DNA of 64,000 bases from Syngnathus acus. Lineage: Eukaryota; Chordata; Actinopteri; Syngnathiformes; Syngnathidae. Position numbers and translations under genes: made by a program. Positions 55,701 to 64,000 of this stretch are shown here, in pieces. Within the stretch, counting starts at the first letter, position 1, and each line of letters opens with the position of its first letter. Below the pieces are notes generated by a model. That model did not search any database. It was not told the origin of the DNA and was given only the letters and a program-made list of their open reading frames with translations. The DNA lies in assembly GCF_901709675.1 (NCBI RefSeq), contig NC_051103.1, forward strand, positions 6,743,501 through 6,807,500, read 5' to 3'.

Positions 55701-58700
55701 TTACTGTACAATTCCTGAATCGATGGACGTCTGCTTGCGGGTGGTCTTGGGAGGGGGCGGCGGCGGCGTCTTGCTGGGCAGCGGCGGCGGTAAATGCTAA
55801 GACACAAGAACAAGCAACACACGTTGGCCAAACCAAAAATATCCTGAGAAACGTTTTAGCGTCAAGATGGAAGCAGGGAAAAAAATGGAGGCATCTGTTC
55901 CTGCACTCAAACTGATACGCACTCGTTGATGCGGTGGCGGCGTGGTGGTGTTGACGGGCGCGCTCAAGTCTTGATTATCCAGCACGTTGCCGTAATCGGC
56001 CGTGCTGCCTTTGACCGGGAGAGGAGGCGGGAGTCCCACCTTGTCGCCGACCCCGTTCAGCTCCGCATCTGAAGGCAGTTTTTAATTCATCTTAGTGTGG
56101 AAAAGAAGAAAGCAGCAGATGGACCGGCAACTCACTGGGAACAGCGGGCACGCTGAAGGAGAGCTTGCTGCGAGGCGTGATGGGCGGCGGTCCCGGCGAG
56201 GACGACGAGTTAGAGGACGAGTTGGACGACGAGGTGGCGGCGGCTGGCCCCGGCGACACGGAGAGACGACGGTCTCCTCCGACGATCTGGCTCAGCACTT
56301 GACTCCTGGGCCTCTGCGGCCTCAGCGGGCTGATCTGCAAGATAAAACAAAATAAAGTTGATGTGGAGAAAGACAAATGTTTTGTCTCCGTACCGTCTCG
56401 CAAAGTATGACGCCCTCCGTGGGCTGCAGTGGGATCTCGGTGGTCTTCATCTCCTTGTCGAAGATCTCCTGGTGCTTGCTGTTGCGCTTCTCCTTCTTCT
56501 TGTCCCGACGCTCGCGCTCGGGTTCGTCGCGGTCCAGCTTGTCCTGTGACTTGGTGTGCAGCTTCTTGGGGAGCAGAGGCTCCAGCGCAAAACTGGAACA
56601 ACAAAAGAAGAAAAGAACATCAGTTTTTCTTCATTTTCTTCTGGGACTGCACTCGAAAAATACAGTTTCGCAGTCAAACAACACATTAGGACAGGTTGTC
56701 TAAAAAGAATCAAAAGCAGATGTTCTGCATGACTACTCAGGAGCTGAGGTCTTTGTTACACTGCCCTCAGGTGGCCAAGGCAGTAAACTGCTCCCCATAC
56801 TCTGTAATGATTGGCCTTGGTGTTTTGGAGCTTGTTACCCGTCAGATCCCGGCCTGGAGGGCGAGTTGTCCGAGGAGACGGAGGTGACAGATGCCACGGA
56901 CAGAGGCCGTTGCGATGACGGCATGGTGAAGGAACGAATCATCGAGTGAGGACGAGAGCCACGACGCTCGGCCGCCGGCGGCTTACAAGGGACAGAAAAA
57001 ATACTTTTTCAGCAAACGATTTCCTAATAGATGTGAGAGATTTATGGTTTTAGTCACTGAAGCTGTTTTCAAATATATTATGAAATGTATTTTATACAGA
57101 GATAGTTAAAGCAGTTATTTTCAAATAACATGAAAAAAACTGCTTCACTATTTTAAAGAAAAAAAGTATCTTAAATTTATGTTGTGTGACTGTCCTTCTC
57201 TGCCAGAAGGAGGCGCTCTTGTCTTTTTGTATTTTCCAAGCGCTCTCAGCTGCCGTCGGGTCGCACAAGGCCGCGAGCTGCGGTGCATCTCACCAGCGTC
57301 TTGACACCGTACTGTTTCTCCACCTTCTCCCTGAGCTGCTTGAAGCAGGCCTCCAGGCGCTCGTGGAACGGCCGCAGCGCCTCCGTCACCTTCTCGCCGT
57401 GGATACGTAAGCCCTCCGCCAGGTGCGGAATCTGCCATCAAACAAAACAAAGGTACTTTCCTTCATTTTCTCCCCAAAAGTAAAACGTTTCAGGCAATTC
57501 CTCTTTTGACTATTTTTCAAAAATGTTGCATACTCCCCCAAAACGTTTTTCAAAATAGCTTTTCTAAATTTGGAATCCTTTAATATTCTTGGTTATTGTC
57601 CCGAGGAGGGCAACAATACTCTGTGAAGGCGGGATACACGGAGTCATGAGGCAGGATTCCCGTTCTCCCGGGATACCCGTCGGCGTTCTTTTTATAGAGC
57701 CTCGCATGACGGAGGATGATTGAGTGCGCCCGAGTGGCGGCATGGCAACGCGCTTTGTGCGCTGAGAAACGCGTCGGCTATTTGTGGAGGACGTCGACGC
57801 CCGCTCAAGGTTGGAGAGCTTGCAGCCCGACTTGGTTCACTGCGTCAAGTTGAGACTTCAATGAGCAAAGTGGCGACTGGGGAGACTGGCCTGCTGTTCC
57901 ACGCTAGCTCACAAATGTTTCGAATCATGTTCGGCATGTCGGCATCTTTGAAAGACAAATTTAGTTTCCCCGCGAATGGTTCCCAGTCACACCTGCCAGG
58001 CGATGAGGTCTTTGAGCTTGTCCATCTTGTCCAGGTCCTCCGGGTGCTCGTGCGCGTACTTGTCATTGAAGAAGGCCTGCGGAGGGAAGACGCACACTCA
58101 GCACATTTGCCACGTGGAGGGCCTGCGATGGCGAGGAAAACAAGACGACGACCTTCTCGTAGTTGGCGAAGCCGCCCATGACGGCGGGGTCCACGATGCC
58201 GTTGAGCAGCATGGACAGCGGGTTGATGGGAAGGTTGGGGTCGCTCAGGTGCTTCTGCACCATGCTGCTGATCTTGTCGTTGGCCAGCTGCATGGTCTCC
58301 ATGGCGTTCTCCAGTGGGCTGATTTCATCCTGAGCGAGCAAAAGTGCAACAGGGAGACTCACAGAGTGCTTGTTCCAATTGTTGTACATCAAAACACGAG
58401 GGTGATATTTTTCAATTTGACGAGCCGCGACTCACGGTGCACACGGACTTGACTTCGAACCAGCGCAGGATGCCCGGCAGCTTGTAGGCCGTCGTGTAGG
58501 TGGTCCTCTCCAACCACATGTTCTGAACAACAAAACAAAAGTTATTTATAAATTATTATTATTAATAGTAGTATTTCAGTGATCGTGTTATGACATGTCC
58601 TCGTCACTCACCGCAAACTCGTTGTCCGGGTCCTTCTCGCCTTTCCTCACCGGTCGCGAATATTGAAATTTATGGACTTCATTTACCGTGTAGAAGCTTT

Positions 58701-61700
58701 GAGGGAAAGACGAGACAAGAGAAGAGAAAATGAGTCAGGAAGGACACACGATGGAGCCGCCGATTGAATGGCGGAGGCCTCCTCGCAAATTTCGCGCACC
58801 AAATGAAGCCCATGAGGCGCTTGGAACAAGACTCTGGCTTTGGGCAAGAGCGGGGTCGGCGCATGCTAATCGCGCGGCGAGCAAATAAGGCAACCAAAAA
58901 GGCAGCCCTGCGGCCGTGCGATAAAAGCTGCCGGCCAGGTGTATTTGCAAAAAGGTTTCCGCGGGTAAACATGCCTTTGAATGAAGCCAACTGCTGCATT
59001 GGGCCGCTCGGAATGTACACGCTTGTGCAAAGGCCACCTTCAACACTCCATTTAAAAAAATAAAACATTTTGCCCAAATCAATCAAACGTCAGATAACCA
59101 AGGGCCATACATTTGAGCTAAGGGCTTGTTGTGAATGAATTTCTGCTCTTTCTGCCAGATTGGTCAAGTACAAAAAAAAAAAACAACAACCTGAGGATTT
59201 GTTCAGCAACGGGTTTGTTCTGGAACTTGGCGGGTAAATCCAGGATGGGCTTCACCGTGAAGCACTGGACGTCTTCATGCAGAAGCGTTAAGGAACGCAG
59301 TTAGCAAAAAAAATATTATATTTGTTAAAAAAAATGAATGATAGTTGGATTTTGGATACACTGTCCGTGGGAATTCTTGATGTCCTCGCTGGGTGGCGTG
59401 GTGGTCTTCATCTTCTCGGCATTTGGGAACTGCGTGAGGAGACGGGCCTCAAAGTCCTCCCAGCGCTCGTACTCCTTGCCGCGGTAGATGAACATTTTGT
59501 TCTGGGGACACACAAACTCCGACTTACAATTGGGCGGTGATGAAATTTCTGACAAGGTCGTGAAAAGGGAGACAAAAAGACATCCAAACGGACGTTTTGA
59601 ATAGAGCCCGACATGAGCTGAACATAATTTGCCGTCTGCGAGGATACATGAAAGAATCAAAGGCCGACTCAAGAAGAATGGTTCTACAAAGTGGACCATC
59701 ACCATCTTTTTCCTTGTAGTTGTCGCTTTGAACAAAATCGCCGAGACTCTTCAGACGAGTAGATGAAACGAGCAATATCGGAAAGAAGAGACAGAATCCC
59801 CCCCACACACACACTTTCAGTCTGCCATTTTTAAAGCAGCAACAGCGGCGGTGCCTTGACTTAACCTAGAATATTTTTATTGGAATGTTTTATGTTTGTT
59901 CTGATTTGTCAAAGATGCGGCCGCTTAAGTATGAACAAAGTTGAGTAAATCCATATTAAATCCGGTCATCTCTCCCCGCCATTGATCTTATCACAGCCGC
60001 AACAGCGGCAGACTTACCCGCAGGAAGGACGGGAAGCCCAGGCCGTAGTAGCCCACGGCGAAGTAGTCGGGTTTGGGCCGGATCACCTTGACGATGTTCT
60101 CGTAGAACTGCGCTTGCTTGCGCTGTCGACGGAGGCGCGGTTGAGGAACGTCGTCGCGTGACTGAGCCAGCAAGCGCGATGGACGTGACCTACCAGGGAT
60201 GCGCTGAGCTGCTCAAAGTCAAACATTTCATTCTCGTACTGCTCGGCCAGCTCCTTGCCTAGGATGATGGCTTCCTCCCACATCTGGAAGACAAACAAAA
60301 CAAAAAGCCACCCTCAGAGTGTTTGCCAAAAAAAACACACACAATGCTCCATCGAGTATTTTTAGCTGACCTTGCCCTTGTCAAAGTAATTGATAATCTG
60401 CTGGTAGAGCTGGTCCTTGAGCTGCCCTTGAGTGGAAGCCTGGTAGCCGTCTCGCTGGGTCAGGTGGGCGGCGCACGGCTCGTCGGACCACTGGGGAAAA
60501 AAACAACAACGGCGTGTTCCCGTCAACTTTGTGTTGCGAGTCCAACACGTACCCGGCCATACCTTGAGTAGCTTGGCGTGCAGCAGCAGCGTGTACGCCG
60601 CCTCCGTGTAGTTGTCGCATTCCTTGTGTAGGTCGCACAGCTTGTACAAATACCTTTTGGAAGGAGGAAAATACAAAACACACGTGAAGGTCGACCGACC
60701 GTTGTCGTCGTCTGCAAAGAAGGAAGCGCTTACCTGATGTACATCTCCTCTCTGTCGATTTCCTTGTAAAAGTTCTGGGGAGGAAAAGGACAATGTTGTT
60801 CCGAAGCGCTCTTCAAAAGGAAAAAGCTCGGCGCTGACCGACCAGCACGTTGACGGTGCAGCTCATGCGGTTCTCCTTGTTCTCGTCGTGCATGATGGTG
60901 CGGTAGTCCAGCAGATGCTCCAGCAGGCGCACCACAAGGGTGACAAAGGTCTCGCCGCTTTTGGCCAAGTACTTGTGCTTGCGGCAGTGCTCCAGTAAAC
61001 TGGAGGCGGGACGGAGAGCGTTAGCGTTTTAGCGCCATCTGCGGGCGCCACGTCACACTCACATCTTCTGAAAGAGAACTTTGTACTGCTCGTCGCCGCG
61101 GCCGCCCTCCACCTCGTGATCCAGCTTGGTGATGATCTCGTTCTCAAACTGCAATGGCACGGCATAAGTTACATTCTAATGTATTTTTTTTTATAAAGGT
61201 GCTTTCTGTGTGTGGAAAACTTTTTCCCCCGGCCTGCTGTAAAATCCGGGGTTCCCTGTCCCTCCCTTTAAAGGCGTCTACCGTGCGCCGCAAAGTGGAT
61301 TCCCCTCATGCAGAAAAGCTTCATTTGATGCCGTAATGAGGCAGAACATTAGGTTGCTCTCGGCGCCACTGTTGATAATCGCGGCACAACACAGAATGAG
61401 ATTTGCCCAATTACAAGCTAGCTGGCAGCGCCATGCTGTTTATTATCTGCCCCTCTTCACTCCCATGTGATGGCAGTCAAGTTAGATTTCAATCAAATAT
61501 AGCGCTCTACAATATTGTAAGCTATTTAAAAAAAAACATCCAGAAATAATAAAAGGTAAAGACGTTTTTTGCACCAGGAGTTTATGCTTCAATTCAATGA
61601 ATGCTGTGCTGCTCCTTTTTGGCCACCGGGGGCCACCAATATAACTCATACAGAGAAAAAACAGATTCAGATATATTTAGAAATATTTAGAGCCTAAAGG

Positions 61701-62639
61701 TTTATAATATTGATGGCATTTCACATTAAGCTAGCTGACATTTGTTTTACAAAATTATGTGGTTGGATTGAATAGAATATTATTTGCTTATGTTTGTTTT
61801 ACAGCCAATATCAAGTGGCCATAAACAGCTTGACGCAAGCACACTCGGCACCTTTTTGGAGGATTGATAGCTAGCAGCTGAAAAAATGACTTACAACTTG
61901 AAAGAAAAAAAAAAAGAGAGAGAAAATCGCTGCCTTACCCTCTGGAAGCTGCACGTGAAGTGGAACTCGCACTGCATCATGTCGAAGAAGATGGCAATGG
62001 TGGCCTTGCGCAACTCGATCTCGGGGACCAGTGTCATTTCCAGGATTGGGCCCACCATCTCGGGGATGAATTTGATCTTGTGGGGACCTTTTTTGGGTTC
62101 GGGGGACACAATGTGAGCCCAGTGAAAGTACACCTTCTCCATTTGACACCACGATCAATAGCCCGAATCCAAAACAAAACAAAGCAGTGGTTAATTACCT
62201 AAATTGTACCACATGTCCCGGATCTCAAAGCCAATTTGTCGCCGCATGTCCTGGTACCTGGAGGCATCATTGAGATCAAAACAAAAAAGTGAAACAAGAG
62301 CGGGTCAGAACTTAAAGGCTGGCTGATGTTGGACTCACTTGTGGCAGATTTTGGCCCGCTTGTCGCTGGAGAAGTTCTCCAACTGCAGCGACTCTTGCGT
62401 GAGGAAGGCCACCGCCAGGTGGAAGTAGTTGTTCCACAGCTTACCGCAACAAACAAAGTTTCTCAAGTTAAAGCGCCATACGGGGCCACCCGACTTTTTC
62501 GAGGTGAAACTCGTGTCACCAGGCGTGAAACTGAAAGGTGCGGAGGAGTTCATCTCTTACCTGCAGCTCAAAGTTGGTCTGATCCAGAAATTTCTTGTTG
62601 AGCACGCCCGCATACTGATTAATGGCCCGCAGGAAGACC
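55701..62639 (-). CDS. dock1: dock1 (DOCK180), 3' part, truncated by the window edge
   Basis: A Rac guanine-nucleotide exchange factor working with ELMO and CRK in migration, phagocytosis and myoblast fusion. The window holds 23 exons, about 884 C-terminal residues of a protein near 1865. Transcript order: 62639-62561, 62439-62339, 62257-62199, 62087-61939, 61148-61063, 60999-60843, 60774-60734, 60653-60563, 60490-60371, 60283-60194, 60122-60018, 59501-59360, 59272-59191, 58696-58612, 58522-58436, 58329-58153, 58076-57993, 57431-57294, 56981-56839, 56592-56394, 56334-56136, 56068-55923, 55796-55701. The first in-window exon reads [22 protein letters not shown] and WAKLLK-region repeats precede the catalytic DHR-2 domain, which includes [39 protein letters not shown] and [13 protein letters not shown]. 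The tail is Ser/Pro-rich, with Lys/Arg-rich KDKKKEKR and the SH3-binding runs [12 protein letters not shown], ending TSIDSGIVQ. That ending and the foxi2/clrn3/ptpre neighbours identify dock1 over dock2 or dock5. The exon at 59360 uses an unusual CAGT/gtatcc donor to keep frame. Confidence 0.95.
61149..61938. other. dock1 intron of 790 bp
   Basis: The largest complete dock1 intron in the window, AT-rich, with no exon, RNA gene or repeat element recognised. Introns 56982-57293, 57432-57992, 58697-59190 and 59502-60017 likewise show nothing beyond short homopolymers. Confidence 0.6.
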
Positions 62640-64000
62640 CTGCGCAGATAAGAGCGGCACAAAAGGCTTTGCTGCTCACATCTGATAAGTGTAGCTTCAA
62701 ATATGATATTGAAAATGGATTAAGAAAACAAAAAACGTATTGTATCTTGTTCCCCTTTAAGCGGCATGAAAGGTCACTTTATTTCAATATTTTTTTTATA
62801 TATTGTAAGATTTTTGTTTCCCTGAAATGTCCTTTTGATTTATTTTTTGTCTTTTTTTTTTTACATGACAATATTCATTATATAACCTCGCCCCTCCGCC
62901 GCCATAAATGAATCAAGTGCTGTGAGCCGATCAGCTGGCGGCATCAAGACAGCACAGCAGAAGGGCTGCGGAGCGAGAGAAAGCATGCCGCCACAATAGC
63001 GTCTGAAAAATTAAACCGTTGTGAAGTCCCGCAATTAAAAGTTAATAACGGCATGGAGCTTTTAAAAGGCTGGCGGAGACGTTATTCAACTCATACTTCC
63101 AAAAAAATTAAATCAGACGCACCTCAAGACACGTTCCTGAAAATAGGTGACGTTGCGAATATGCAAATATTTAATCATATCATGACTGGCGCAGGTTAAC
63201 AGCCGTCACGCAACACCTGGGGATTAGCCATACTTGGTCAAGTTCCCCTTGGAAAAAAAATCCCGCCCCGCTCGGTGCTCAAGACTTTTGCCAGCATTGC
63301 GTGTGAATGCACGCCTCAGTCAATTTTCTGCTGCCGTGCACATGCCAATATATACTTAACGGCCGGGGCTAATGCTAAAACGGCTTTCCAATGGCTGCAC
63401 CCCGCCAGCGGGGAAATATTAAGACGGGATATTTAAGGTGCTCTTAGGGGAGGAGAACAGACAAAAGCAAACAGGTGCCATGCCACTGAATGGAAACTTT
63501 TTTTTTTTTACTCGTGATAGACGTGTTTGCGATATTTCATGCTGCCGAGAGGCAGACGGAGACAGTGAGCACATCCTGCCGTTAATTAAAAGTGTGAAAT
63601 AAACAATGACTAATAAGGGGAACAAAAAATGGTCTTTGCCATCGGTGTGAGCCAACTTTTTGGGGATAATTCTATTCATCACTCAAATTTGGCAGGAACG
63701 TTCTCTGTGGTGCGTCAAATTCACAAGACATTTATTTGGACTTGACATTGACTTGAAGATGCAGCTGGAGTCGTCACGGTCGCCCAGGTAACAGCGCGAC
63801 GAATAATTCCCGTGTGGGAAGGCCGCTTTGGAGCCGCCGCTCGGCATTAAAAGCCATTTGCATACAGTACACACGCATCACGCTGATGATAAATACGCTC
63901 AATCAATGTTCTGCCGTCGGAGAAGTGGCTTCATTATGTTTGATGGATGGCCGCCATTTTGAATCCTCAATGTATGTCGGGCTGCCTTGACGTCCCTCCG
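62640..64000. other. dock1 intron running off the right edge
   Basis: Minus-strand intron upstream of the exon ending at 62639, whose acceptor reads tgcgcag. No further dock1 exon was found before the window ends. AT-rich homopolymers occur near 62790-62880 and 63495-63510. The segment 62930-63420 is less repetitive and could hold a conserved element, but nothing specific is recognised. Confidence 0.6.

Noticed and set aside
1-64000. tRNA, rRNA, CRISPR or bacterial mobile systems
   Set aside because: No tRNA box pairs, rRNA sequence or repeat-spacer arrays were seen; the window is vertebrate nuclear DNA.

Overview
The window is vertebrate nuclear DNA, almost certainly from a ray-finned fish with a compact genome. 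It is not bacterial, viral or organellar. The evidence is GT-AG spliced genes whose joined exons give full-length vertebrate proteins, many introns of only 60-90 bp, abundant simple repeats, and long AT-rich intergenic DNA. The species cannot be named from the sequence; a percomorph teleost is the best guess. All exon borders below were worked out by hand from splice consensus, reading phase and remembered family sequences. No search was run.

Layout, left to right. 1-4476: intergenic, with a long GA microsatellite and RFX-like motifs. 4477-6175 (+): chac2, a glutathione gamma-glutamylcyclotransferase, 3 exons. 7094-21222 (-): psme4 (PA200 proteasome activator), 47 coding exons and a complete reading frame of about 1798 codons. 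21223-22800: divergent promoter region holding ZNF143-, RFX- and CTCF-type motifs. 22801-24169 (+): a TWIK-type two-pore potassium channel, closest to kcnk1, 3 exons. 24541-24651: small MITE-like repeat. 25039-27693 (-): an ENTPD1/CD39-like ecto-nucleotidase, 9 coding exons. 32611-37085 (-): ptpre, a receptor tyrosine phosphatase with two phosphatase domains, 19 coding exons, with probable non-coding 5' exons near 39.9 kb and 43.5 kb. 44450-45544 (+): clrn3 (clarin), 3 exons. 52158-53437 (-): a forkhead FoxI gene, best foxi2, 2 exons. 55701-62639 (-): the 3' half of dock1, 23 exons, running off the right edge.

ptpre-clrn3-foxi2-dock1 reproduces the order I remember for human 10q26.2, and chac2-psme4 are neighbours at human 2p16. 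The window therefore joins two conserved blocks, with the kcnk1-like and entpd1-like genes between them. The genes have unrelated jobs (glutathione turnover, proteasome activation, K+ leak, extracellular ATP hydrolysis, tyrosine dephosphorylation, tetraspan membrane protein, forkhead transcription, Rac activation), so this is ordinary linkage and not a pathway cluster.

I found no convincing undescribed system. The points most worth a second look are three GC-AG introns, a predicted ptpre leader exon with two ATG-TGA start-stop elements, a stop codon overlapping the poly(A) signal in chac2, five introns whose retention would keep the frame open, several RFX X-boxes at promoter positions, and a CpG island with no gene beside it.
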